Assembly (NCBI GenBank): GCA_002914805.1
Contig: JXTB01000156.1
Coordinates: 586,835-650,834 of the forward strand
Source of the DNA: Parasponia andersonii
Lineage: Eukaryota > Streptophyta > Magnoliopsida > Rosales > Cannabaceae
Length of the DNA: 64,000 bases
Reading direction: 5' to 3'
A program made the translations under genes and the position numbers. The notes under the pieces are model-generated. The model saw only the letters and a list, made by a program, of their open reading frames with translations. It made no database searches and was not told where the DNA came from. This document shows, one piece after another, positions 36,703 to 47,831 of this stretch (its first letter is position 1; each line of letters opens with the position of its first letter).

Positions 36703-38469
36703 CTTTAATCTAAACCAGCTTAATGCTATTTATCTTATGTTGCTTCTTACTTGTGCTTAATTAATAATTTCCATACAAGGGATATGCTTTCTTCTTTCTT
36801 GTTACCTTTGTTGCCTTCTATTAGAGTTTTGGTGCTAATGTAAGTTAATCTCTCTAATTTTGTAATAAGAAGTAAATTATCATATCCGATTGTGCTAATG
36901 TAATTACAAAGCACCCTTTCATGTAATTCTCTCTTTTCTCACGCTTCAGATGAAAACTAGCGTTAACTATTAATCGCTAATGCTTCCTAAGATATAGTTT
37001 TGGTCATTTTTAGTAATCCTAAACCCGTTCCAATCATTATTAATCCAACTCTTGGATCTTATTATTATTTTTAAGATATGTGACATAAGGTGAAAACTAC
37101 CTTCACTTTTTTATTCATTAATTCGTGGCCCCCTAATGGAACTCTAAAATAATGGATAATAAATCGGTTTCAAATTATAGTATTACTGGAAAAGAGGGTG
37201 CTAGCGGACAATCAAGCCTTTCAATTTGTCATGAATTAATAGCATTTATTTTTTGATAGCCTCATCAGCCTAGTCTAGGCTTTGCTATACTTATCTACTA
37301 TTCATATTGAAAGGGTTACTTAAATAACTTGAACTAAATCATCTACTCTGTTATTTTAGCGTTGAGCTTATTCAATGCTCAAACCAATCAAATGGGCATT
37401 AGCGGAATTATTTTGGGAGTCTTATGAAGGATGTTCAGTCTCTGTCCCACCAACAACCTCTCCCAACCAAAAAAATATATATAAATAAAAGCAAGTGAAA
37501 GGAGAATAAGATTGGTATGATCTATCAGATTCAGTGGGCATAATTTGGTCACAGCTGGAGACCTTGATTTTTTACCCAGACCATGCCTGACTCTGGAATT
37601 TTATCTTTTGATAGGTAATTAAGCTAAGGTTATATCGGATTTGATTTGAGTGAACTTTTTTAGTTTAATTTCCTAAATTGTCGATGCTTTTTAATAATTG
37701 AGACACAAGACGAAGGCACCAAATCATAAGGACAAAGCTTGCTACTAACTAATATATAATTGCGTTGAATTTGGAGGATTCAGTTACATATAAACAAAAG
37801 AGCAATGATAATGAAATAAATAAAATACATTTTAGTGAATAATTGTACTCGATTATTCAGGTTCCGAATACATTGCGGCACCTGCCCGAGTTAGAATCCA
37901 ATAAAACTTTTTTTTTTTTTAAGAATAAATAAGTTTCCAATTAAAAGATATTATCCTTGACAAACTTCTTGCTAGTATTGCTATAATGTCAGAAAAAAAA
38001 AAAAAAAAAGAAGAAAAAGAAGAAGAAGAAAGATATAAAGAAAATTCTTACTGTTATTTCTTTGACATAATGTCTATTATTCTAATTAGAATTGTAATTT
38101 TTTATTCTTTCTTTGCATGGGTGGGCAGATTATTTGGGCCTTGTTATCAGCCCATGTCACAGTGGGCCAAATTTAGTCAGTTAGATTATTGGGCTTGGAA
38201 ATAAGCCCATCTCACAACAAATTTGTCTTTCAGCTAAGCTGCTCCACTCCTTTCGTCGACTCTATGCAGTTGCAGTGGAACAAGTTAATTGTGAACTACA
38301 TTGCAATTCTAGAAACTAATGGATGACTCATTTTTTCTTTATTATATTTCAAATTCAACCCCTGAAATAGCCAAGTTATAAAAGATCATAAAAAATATCG
38401 AATTAAGGCTATGAAAAAGAATGAGAGTATTAGGGACCAATGTAATTGGCCACCGTCCGAACAAATCAA

Positions 38470-38539
38470 TGATCTATTGGCACCTAACATAAGCATCATT
38501 CCCGTGATCTATTGGCACCTAACATAAGCATCATTCCCG
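38470..38539. repeat. Perfect 35-bp tandem duplication
   Basis: The unit tgatctattggcacctaaca...cattcccg occurs at 38470-38504 and again at 38505-38539 without visible differences. Confidence 0.9.
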
Positions 38540-38545
38540 CCAGAG

Positions 38546-38550
<5 letters not shown>

Positions 38551-38584
<34 letters not shown>
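38551..38584. repeat. (CT)n microsatellite
   Basis: About 17 consecutive ct units follow directly after the 35-bp duplication. Confidence 0.95.
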
Positions 38585-38588
<4 letters not shown>

Positions 38589-39240
38589 ATTTTGGGCGTA
38601 ACATCTTTTTCCGTACATATAATAATAATAATATGCCTAAGATATTGTGATTCATTAACATTATATGCTATCAAATATCACAGCTCTTTGAATCAAACTC
38701 CTAATTTACTTTCTTCTTTCACTAGGGTTTAGGACTGTTGCAACCACCGTACTAAATTACTAATGATGCCGAACATAATTGCATTGTATTGTAGAGACAT
38801 GATTTCGTCCCTATTGGTGAAAAACATTTTGCATCCATGAAGATTGCAATTATGTCACATGCATGATTGTAGTACGACTGTACGTACGAGTTCTATTGTA
38901 AAACGCCTCAATAGTACGTATTGATGATCATTATTTGAGTTTCAACTAATCATATACTTTCTCATATATTCATGCTGAATTACACTCCCTCCAAAAACGA
39001 AAAACAAAAAAAAAAAAAAAAAAAAAAACAAAAAAAAAAAAAAAAAAAAAAAAGAGAGCTGAATCACACTATCATATGAGACTCTGACTCATTAAAGTAC
39101 CCTGTAATGTGCCAATATCTCTAACTTCGTCCCATGGACAATTTCAGGCATTTGATTACTACTTATCCCTTCTTCTTCTTTTTTTTTTGGTTGGAAATGA
39201 TTAGTACGTATCTGTACCACTTCACCCATACCTCAAAACT

Positions 39241-39525
39241 AGGGAAATTGACCCAAGTAGTGCTAATTTGGTACAAAATAACTATTTTAGCGATCTATTT
39301 CAAATTGACCTATTTAGTAGTATCACAAATTATACGACGAGAGATCACGTAATTTATAACTATAAAATTATGATTTTTAAAGTACTAATTAATAGTCATA
39401 AATTGTATTGCCCTTAGTTACATAGACTCGTAAAACACTAAATCACTATTAAAAATGTTATTTTTGAAAAAAAAAATCTTACAAAATAATTTTACTCAAA
39501 ATTACTACTATTTATGCCAATTTCC
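39241..39525. mobile_element. Short MULE-like inverted-repeat element with perfect target duplication
   Basis: The left end agggaaattgacccaagtag pairs with the reverse complement of the right end agggaaattggcataaatag; similarity continues inward for about 50 bases. The flanks are identical, cctcaaaact, at 39231-39240 and 39525-39534. The 9-10 base duplication overlaps the element ends by a base and is the size made by Mutator-like transposases. The 285-base element has no coding capacity. Confidence 0.75.
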
Positions 39526-41343
39526 CTCAAAACTATGGTTATGGATTAGATTCGACCATGAATGGTTATCCAGGCCCAGTAGTGACAAAGACTTGCTCTT
39601 CTAAAATTAGTGGACTATCATTTCTTAGGCCCTATTCGTATTACTTACTTGGTTCTCACATGCTTTTAAGATTCACTCGCATAAACAGTGCCCCAGAGAA
39701 ATGTTTGTAGCCTCAGTTGACGGTTGCCACACCACCTTGGAATAACAAAATAAATAAATAATGAGATGAAAAAATTTAATTTTCCAAGGGGAAAAAAAAA
39801 GAGGAAAAACCAAGACACTCACTCGCGTACTCCTTACGATTTTATTTTTTTGGCTAAAACCCCTTTTACGTGAATTTGACCGTTAGAGCGCCTTGGCCTC
39901 ATATAGAAGTATTAAGATTATTGAGAGCCCGAAAGAATTCTGAGCTTAGCATTACCGTAACGTAAAGACAAGACCAACTCTTAAAAAGCAAATTCTAGCA
40001 AAAAAAGAAAAACTCTTCCAAAAAAGAAAAAAAAAAAAAAGAAAATCGATATTGTTTCCTTGAATTTGTTTATTTATTTTTTTGACATGAATTGGATGAC
40101 CTGAAATGGCGCCAATAATTTAAGCCGTACAACGTTTGACCAAAGTTTGGGAATTCTGTTTGAGTCAAATCCAACTGGGCTAGATGTACCGCCTTTCCAG
40201 TTCTCGCGGCCTCAGACAACCAACCACCTAAAAAAAAGTAAAACCATTACCCGTTTTTTATAAAAGATAATAATAATAATGACATCAGCAAAAGCGTCGA
40301 GCATAGACGGGAGTGGGACCCCACTTTTCAGATATGACTGATAAAATAATCACATTTCACACACGCGACAATCGACATCCCGCACGGATTTCTAATCACC
40401 ACCGTCAGTTGGCCCAATGGCGGCCCAGTCAATGACGACTTTAGTGTTCGAAGATCAAATATTCACCCTTTGATCAGCATCATTCCAGGCATAATCTACG
40501 GTCGCCTATAAATCACTATCCAGAAACCACACTCTCATGTCCTGTTCCGTTCTGTTCTCTTTTACTTTTTTTAGTTAAAATAACTGATCCTGAAAGGGAG
40601 TTATGGTCCACGCGTCACTAGGGTTGTTTGCGTCACTGGAGCCTGTTTGCCTCGCGAGGATTGGATTACAATGGATGGATTAGAGTGGATAAATTTAACG
40701 CTATTTCATATTTAACTTAGTATTTGATTGGATTAATATTATAATTATTATAATATTAGATTTATTTTTATTAAAATATGTCATAAATTTATTTTATATT
40801 AATTTAAATATTTAAAAATATTTATAATGTATGATCTATTAGTCAAAAGAAATTAAAATAAATGTGGATCTTATCATTTTTTAGTATGAGATTAATAATC
40901 TCACATTTTTAAATATGATAAATTATAAACTCATATAAGACTATTTTAAGTTTATAAATTATTTATCTCAATCTCAAGTTGACATCAAATATAGATATAT
41001 AATAAATAATCTCAATCTCACTCTTAGTCGTATTAAACAAAGCATAGGAGCATGTACCAAAACTGCTTCTCGGTTTTGGCCTTTTGCTTTCTTTTAAATA
41101 TCTATTTTGGCTTTTTTTCTTTTTTTTTTCACTTAGATAATAATTTGGGTACAGTTAATATTTGCCTTTTTGGGAATTTCATACGGATGAATCATAAAGT
41201 TTCGAAGCTCTTCAAAAAGAAAAGTAGTTAGTTTTGTGCCTATAATTAGAGTAGGTGCTAAAATTCTACCATATTATATTTCTAATAAGTTACAAATTTG
41301 TCATTGGATTAATTCATGCATAAGAATCTATAGTATTAGTTTC

Positions 41344-42228
41344 AGGTTAATGGCACTTATGGTCTAGGCGAAATTACCACTTTGGTATATTGGTCCTCAA
41401 TTTATTTTTTATAGTATTAAGTATTAAATATTTTTTTTTGTATTATTGTTATTTTTGACATATTCTATCCAATATTTCATTAAAATTTATTTGAATAAAA
41501 GAAATCTTGCATCATTGATCTCAAATTTTTAATTGTTTAACAATTTGGTTCATAATTTTTTTTCGTATTCATATTTCCTATTAACAATAGTGCATCTGTC
41601 AATATTTCAGAAAATTAAAATTCAAAGACGGATATAAAATAAACAGATCATTAAAAAACCAAATTCAAAAAGGAAAAAAAATTATAATAATAAATCTTAG
41701 TTTATGTCAAACTATATTTAGTTTATAAACAAAATCAAACTATAAAAACTTTATGAACAAAAAATAATTATCTTACCATTTTTAAAACTAAACAAATTTC
41801 ACGTGCTAGTCAAATTTGACTAAAAATTTACTAAATCTATTAAATATTCATGTAATTATGAATAGTTATTTTAAAAAATTAATTAACTATTTGCAATATA
41901 TAAGCTTGAAAAGTTTTATAATTTTTCATTAAATGTTCATTTCTTTGTGTAAATCTTTAGGAAAGTTAATTTTTTAGAATTTTAATTTTCCCAGAGATTG
42001 GTAGATACAATACTATTAATCGGAAAATATGAATACAAAAAAAACATGGACCAAATTATTAAACAATTGAAAAATTGAGATCAATTGTGCAAAATTTCTC
42101 TCATTTAAATAAATTTTAATAGAATATTGGATTGAATGTACAAAAAAGACTAATAATATCAAAAAGATAAAAGTTTAGTACTTAAATACCCAAAAAAAAA
42201 GATTGGAGATCAACGATGTCATTAACCC
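41344..42228. mobile_element. Long-inverted-repeat (foldback) MULE-type element
   Basis: Arms of about 260-295 bases (41344-41640 and roughly 41965-42228) are reverse complements with perhaps 75-80 percent identity. Examples are tccaatatt(t/c)-attaaaatttattt, attgatctcaa-ttttt-aattgttta-aatttggt and gtattcatatt. The ends read (a/g)ggttaatg, common at plant Mutator-like ends. A 9-base target duplication, attagttt(c/a), flanks it at 41335-41343 and 42229-42237 (8 of 9). The ~320-base middle has no gene. The RNA would fold into a long hairpin. Confidence 0.78.
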
Positions 42229-43412
42229 ATTAGTTTATGATAAAGTCTCCCATTGAAGTTAGAGTGCAGATAATTGACGGACAATTGGGCATGTTGTCTA
42301 TAATTATTCGTCCCGTTTAATGAGCCAAACTAAGGCTTAAGACTGAATTTCTTTGTCTAGTCAAATATTTGGGATCAAAATGGGATAGGACAAAGGAATC
42401 CGACCTCCTTTTCAGTCCCCTTCTTATGGGACTAAATTATCACAACTAGATGTTGGGTTAATTTAGTCCAAAGTCTAAGCACATGTTTTGTTTTTTTGTT
42501 TTATTTTTTTCTTTCTTTAATATATTTTTTTAATGAATATAAATATATATAAATATTAATGAAATTCTAATTTTTATTTTTTAACTAAAAAAATGTATTT
42601 TATTTTTATCTAAAAAACATAATTTATTTTTATATGCCTATTTTTCATAAAAAAAATTAAAATCATATTATCTTATCTAATCATCATTTAAATTTATCTT
42701 CACAATTTTTTAGAATTATTTATTTATTTATTTATAAATAAAATATAATTAGAACTACGTTAAAAATATTGTTATATTTTCTTTGTTTTAGTCATATGTT
42801 ACACCAAATACAGTATAGTAGTAAATAGTACTATCTAATTCAATTCAATCCAATCTAATTCAATATCATTTAATATCCAATTCAGCGGAATACAATTTCA
42901 TTTAATAATCTAATCCATTCTAATCCAATTATACCTGCCAATGGTATATATTAACAGACACTCTCTTGTGTACTAGTTACTTACTAGTTTGAACCCACCA
43001 CTCATTTTCTACAAAAATATCTATATATACGATGGGAAGGTTAAAATTTTTCAAGAGTCCATCTCAGTCACAATATTCAATTTATGATATAAATACTGCA
43101 TGTTTGTCAATTTGACATGCATCGATTTTGGACGCATCTTTTTTCTTAGACGGGTATGCATTTATTAAGCTTATAGGACATTTATACTGAGTTATAAAAT
43201 GGGAAAATATCTACGTGTTTTATGCATCACAAATTATCGTAAGGACAAAACAAAAACCATTATTTCGTGATATTTTTGTCTTTATGAATAATACTAACTG
43301 AAAAAAAAAAAATCATGGAGGCTAAATTGGTTGCCTTAGCATGAGAAATATCCTAAACGAAATGGGTAAAATCAATAGTGAACGTTAACCTTCTTCGTAG
43401 AAAAAAAAAAAT

Positions 43413-44248
43413 GGGACAAAATATCTTACAATCCCTCGTTTTTGTTAAGAGTAGTTGTTTACCCGTCGCATTTCAAATTTAGCCCATACGCCTTTTTTTT
43501 TTCTTTCATAAATCTATTGTTAGCTTACTCTACTTTCACAAATATAATGGGCTTGTTTGGTTCAACTGTTCTATTTCATTGGAATGGAAAATCTATTTGA
43601 ATGAATGATTATTTCAATAATTTTAATTTTTTAATTCAAATGAGTTTTTTAGAGTGAGTGCTTATTTTAAGTTCATCAGTTACATCAGCCATTGGAATGA
43701 GTTTTTCGTATCTTGGATGAGAACGAATGGAAAGAAATGTTTTTGAATAATCCATTCCAATGCTCCCATTTTAATTACAACTTATTCTAATATTTTTCTA
43801 TTTAAATGTCTCTCATTCTAATTATAATTTATTATAAATTTTTCATTTAAATATACTCATTCGAATGGGTAAACTAAATAGGCAAAATGTTATTTTGTTT
43901 CTATATCTACAAATTTGGTGCCAAATAGCCCTAGTGAAAGTTTGTGAGTATAGATAGGAAAGTTTTTAGTTTTTTTTTTTTCTTGAGAATAATGCTCATT
44001 TAAAAATTAAACTAAATTGAGTTTTACACAAATGATCTTATTGAAAAAAAATTTCACCATTCACTAATTTTAACTACAATTTTTTTTTGAATTTCTATAC
44101 TAATTTAAAAACATAGTTATTTTATCCTATAAATTAAGTGAATGACACAATATTTGTAAAAATTGGGGTAAATTGATACTAAATTTGTAAAAATTTGAGC
44201 TACTGGGCGAAATTTCAAATTTGAGAGGGTTATAGAGTATTTTATACC
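43413..44248. mobile_element. Possible inverted-repeat element, with a second element inside it
   Basis: The left end gggacaaaatatcttacaat followed by ccctc resembles the reverse complement of the right end, ggtataaaatactctataac followed by ccctc. Both are followed by a long a/t stretch with similar words (tttcaaattt(a/g)). The flanks are A-rich and no clear duplication can be assigned. A different element seems to lie within it at 43550-43883. Confidence 0.4.
43550..43883. mobile_element. Possible MITE nested in the element above
   Basis: The left end gcttgtttggttcaactgttc and the reverse complement of the right end gcctatttagtttacccattc agree at about 12 of the first 16 bases. The interior is built of attccaatg/cattggaat words. 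No target duplication was confirmed. Confidence 0.4.
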
Positions 44249-45509
44249 AAAATAAATTTAAATGAAGTGGGTAAATAATCATGAATGTTGTTGGTGAATC
44301 TCACAATATGCATGTATTAGAATTTAGAAGTATGACATACGTGAAGAGTATCATTGATTTCGTGGGCTTGTAATTTGATCACTCATACTTTGCATGAAAA
44401 TATAAAGAGTGTGTGAAAATTAAGTGAATCTCATTATTGAATTAGCTATAATTGGGCCTTATTAATTGAAAACAAACACTATAACTGGAAATGAAATTTC
44501 ACTATACATTTGGTGTTATTTATTTTAGTAGGCATCCACAAAAGGTGCTGAAAGATCTAGTCGCAATAGATTTCGAGAGATTAACATTCCGTTTTTCTAA
44601 ATGCGTGTGGGTTTGTTCCTCCCTTTAAACTGACTTTAGAAATTTTCTTTAAATAGGCAATTATTAATATTTTTTTATAAGAAGAAAAAAAACTATCTAA
44701 GCTTTATAGACAGTTTACACGTTAACTGGATTAATCTATTTATTTCTTCTATGTATGTTAAGACTTACTGGGTTACAGAAATTCTAAAGATCCCCACAAA
44801 TTCGACGGCTATCATTAATCATTATGACCACAAGCAAATGCAGACAACTCTAACTCAAGGCTTCCATTAACTTTAGCAATAATTAATAGAGAAAAAAAAG
44901 CAATCCCATTATTAAAAAAGGAGGAAAAACAAAAGAAAAAGTAAACCCCCGACAATATTGCACAGGCAAAGAAGAAAAAAAAAAACATTGCTTTGATTAT
45001 TGTTTTTTTTTTTATTTACACTTCTATTTGTTTTTTAATTGTACGTTTTTGGTTGCATGGTTAAGACTTAATTCTTCTTTACTGAGTAAAGTTATAATTG
45101 AGCAAGATAATCTCTGTTAAATAATAGGACTAATTTCCAAGCAAACGACAGCGTTTCTTACATTACAATTTCCATATAATTATTAATTTAGTATGGGATC
45201 CCTTATCAAATACTCCTCCTGAACAGAACAATAGTCCAGGACCAAAGTATAAGGTCCCGCAGAAAAAGGGGGCCCGACTCATCAAGTCCTTGAACGCGAC
45301 AAAATTATATCCACAGTCTACACTCCACATCACTTTTCTTATTTTTGGTCCACAACAACTTAAATTAAGTCTTAATTTAGTTAATTAATTAACTTAATAT
45401 AAATTAAATTAATTCAAATACTTAAAAAGCTCACTTATATCACACTCCCTTCTCTGTCGGTAACACACACCCACTCACTAACTCACTCACTCACTCTACT
45501 CTCCAAACA

Positions 45510-47831
45510 ATGGCCACATTTCTCTCCTTTCTACTTATGTTCCTTTTCTCCAATTTTGTACCTAAAACGCTGTCCTTTTCAGGGCATCATCGTCAGACGG
45601 CTAAAACTTTCATCTTCCGAGTGGACAGTCACTCCAAGCCGTCCATTTTCCCGACCCATTACCACTGGTACACCACCGAGTTCGCCGACCCGCCTCAAAT
45701 CCTCCACACCTACGACACTGTTTTCCATGGCTTCTCCGCCGTGCTCAGCCCCGATCAGGCCGCTTCCGTCAGCCGCCACCCTTCCGTCCTCGCCGTCTTC
45801 GAGGACCAGCGCCGTCAGCTCCACACGACTCGCTCCCCGCAATTCCTCGGCCTGAGGAACCAGAGGGGTCTCTGGTCCGAATCCGACTACGGCTCCGACG
45901 TCATCGTCGGAGTATTCGACACCGGCATCTGGCCCGAGCGACGGAGCTTCTCGGATTTGAATCTGGGTCCGATCCCGAGCCGGTGGAAGGGGGCCTGCGA
46001 GGTCGGAGTGAGATTCTCGGCCAAGAACTGTAACCGGAAGATAATTGGGGCTAGATTCTTTGCCAAAGGTCACGAGGCGGCCGGAAACTTTGGTGGACCA
46101 GTTAGTGGGGTGAACGACACGGTTGAGTTCCGGTCACCCAGAGACGCCGACGGCCATGGGACCCACACGGCGTCCACGGCAGCGGGACGGTACGCGTTCG
46201 AGGCAAGCATGGCTGGCTACGCCTCCGGAATCGCCAAAGGCGTGGCGCCAAAAGCTCGGTTGGCGGCCTACAAGGTCTGCTGGAAGAATTCTGGTTGCTT
46301 CGACTCCGATATCTTGGCTGCGTTCGACGCCGCCGTCAATGACGGCGTCGACGTCATCTCGATATCGATCGGAGGCGGCGACGGGATATCTTCACCGTAC
46401 TATCTCGACCCGATTGCGATCGGAGCTTACGGCGCCGTTTCGAAGGGGGTTTTCGTGTCGTCCTCAGCTGGAAACGACGGACCCAATGGATTGTCAGTGA
46501 CGAACGTCGCGCCGTGGATGACTTCAGTCGGAGCAGGCACCATAGACAGGAATTTCCCAGCGGTTATCGTCCTCGGCGACGGGAGAAGACTCTCCGGCGT
46601 GTCGCTCTACGCCGGGGCGCCATTGAAGGGCAAAATGTACCCTGTAGTTTATCCCGGTAAGTCGGCCATGATTCCGGCCTCGCTGTGTATGGAGAATTCG
46701 CTGGATCCCAACCTCGTCAGGGGCAAGATCGTAATTTGCGATCGGGGAAGTAGCCCCAGGGTGTCTAAAGGCGTGGTGGTGAAGAACGCTGGAGGTGTCG
46801 GTATGATCTTAGCGAATGGAGTCTCCCATGGCGAAGGTCTAGTTGGCGACGCTCACCTCATCCCGGCTTGTGCGGTCGGCTCCGACGAAGGGAACGCCGT
46901 CAAGGCTTATGTATCGTCTGATAAAAGTCCCACCGCCACCATCGATTTCCACGGGACTGTGATCGGAATCAAACCGGCTCCGATTGTGGCCTCCTTTTCC
47001 GGCAGAGGGCCCAATACACTTAACCCAGAAATTCTCAAGCCGGACTTGATTGCTCCGGGGGTCAACATCCTCGCCGCATGGACCGACGCAATCGGGCCAA
47101 CCGGGTTGGACTCTGATACCCGGAAAACAGAGTTCAACATCCTGTCTGGAACGTCAATGGCTTGCCCCCATGTGGGTGGAGCAGCGGCCCTGCTCAAATC
47201 GGCCCACCCGGATTGGAGCCCAGCTGCCATTAGATCCGCCATGATGACCACGGCTAGTACCGTCGACAATCGGAACCAGCCCATGACAGATGAAGCCACC
47301 GGAAAACCCTCCACGCCGTACGATTTCGGTGCCGGCCACCTCAATCTGGACCGAGCTATGGATCCGGGTCTCGTCTACGACATCACGAACAATGACTACG
47401 TTAACTTTTTATGCTCAATCGGGTACGGGCCCAAAGTGATTCAGGTAATAACTAGAACCCCGGTGAGGTGTCCGGCGAGAAGGCCGGCGTCTGAGAACCT
47501 GAATTACCCTTCTTTCTCGGCGTTGTTTTCGACTTCGACGAAGGGGAAGGAGAGCAAGATGTTTATCCGGACGGTGACGAATGTCGGGGCTCCGAATTCG
47601 GTTTACCGGGTGATTGTGGAGGCGCCGAAGGGGGTCACGGTGGCGGTGAAGCCGAAGAAGCTGGTGTTCTCGGAGGCCGTGAAGAAGCGGAGCTTTGTGG
47701 TGACTGTCTCGGCGGACAGTCGGAATCTTGTGGTGGGAGACTCCGGGGCGGCTTTCGGGTCGCTTTCTTGGACGGATGAAAAGCATGTGGTTCGGAGTCC
47801 CATTGTGGTTACCCAGATAGTACCGTTGTAA
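45510..47831 (+). CDS. SBT1.6: Subtilisin-like serine protease, SBT1.6-like
   Basis: A single uninterrupted frame of 773 residues, as is usual for SBT1-class genes. A hydrophobic signal peptide covers about 1-23, then an I9 propeptide (about 33-105, KTFIFRVD to HTTRSPQFLG). The S8 catalytic domain has D137 in VFDTGIW, H216 in DGHGTHT, oxyanion N322 in SSAGNDGP and S549 in SGTSMACPH. A protease-associated domain lies at about 370-470 (RGKIVICDRG, GDAHLIPACAVG). A fibronectin-III-like C-terminal domain covers about 665-773 and ends HVVRSPIVVTQIVPL. The protein is inferred to be secreted to the apoplast and activated by propeptide removal. Near end-to-end similarity to Arabidopsis SBT1.6 is recognised from memory. 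The coding region is much more GC-rich than the flanks. Substrates are unknown. Confidence 0.96.
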   Translation: MATFLSFLLMFLFSNFVPKTLSFSGHHRQTAKTFIFRVDSHSKPSIFPTHYHWYTTEFADPPQILHTYDTVFHGFSAVLSPDQAASVSRHPSVLAVFEDQRRQLHTTRSPQFLGLRNQRGLWSESDYGSDVIVGVFDTGIWPERRSFSDLNLGPIPSRWKGACEVGVRFSAKNCNRKIIGARFFAKGHEAAGNFGGPVSGVNDTVEFRSPRDADGHGTHTASTAAGRYAFEASMAGYASGIAKGVAPKARLAAYKVCWKNSGCFDSDILAAFDAAVNDGVDVISISIGGGDGISSPYYLDPIAIGAYGAVSKGVFVSSSAGNDGPNGLSVTNVAPWMTSVGAGTIDRNFPAVIVLGDGRRLSGVSLYAGAPLKGKMYPVVYPGKSAMIPASLCMENSLDPNLVRGKIVICDRGSSPRVSKGVVVKNAGGVGMILANGVSHGEGLVGDAHLIPACAVGSDEGNAVKAYVSSDKSPTATIDFHGTVIGIKPAPIVASFSGRGPNTLNPEILKPDLIAPGVNILAAWTDAIGPTGLDSDTRKTEFNILSGTSMACPHVGGAAALLKSAHPDWSPAAIRSAMMTTASTVDNRNQPMTDEATGKPSTPYDFGAGHLNLDRAMDPGLVYDITNNDYVNFLCSIGYGPKVIQVITRTPVRCPARRPASENLNYPSFSALFSTSTKGKESKMFIRTVTNVGAPNSVYRVIVEAPKGVTVAVKPKKLVFSEAVKKRSFVVTVSADSRNLVVGDSGAAFGSLSWTDEKHVVRSPIVVTQIVPL

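Larger units (their letters stand above)
36703..45509. other. 8.8-kb gene-poor region rich in small transposons
   Basis: No protein gene is supportable. Contents: ADF 3' UTR to about 36930; a cluster of TGGGCC/TGGGCT words at 38125-38205; tandem and CT repeats near 38.5 kb; long A runs at 39006-39053; inverted-repeat elements at 39241, 41344 and 43413; and the SBT1.6 promoter in the last few hundred bases, with an ACTC-rich leader at 45469-45497. Confidence 0.6.

Noticed and set aside
40640-41046. Possible MITE with gtttg...caaac-like ends
   Set aside because: The ends pair poorly beyond a few bases and no target duplication was found.
42840-42950. Repeated aatc(t/c)aatcca words
   Set aside because: Low-complexity AT-rich sequence without defined ends.
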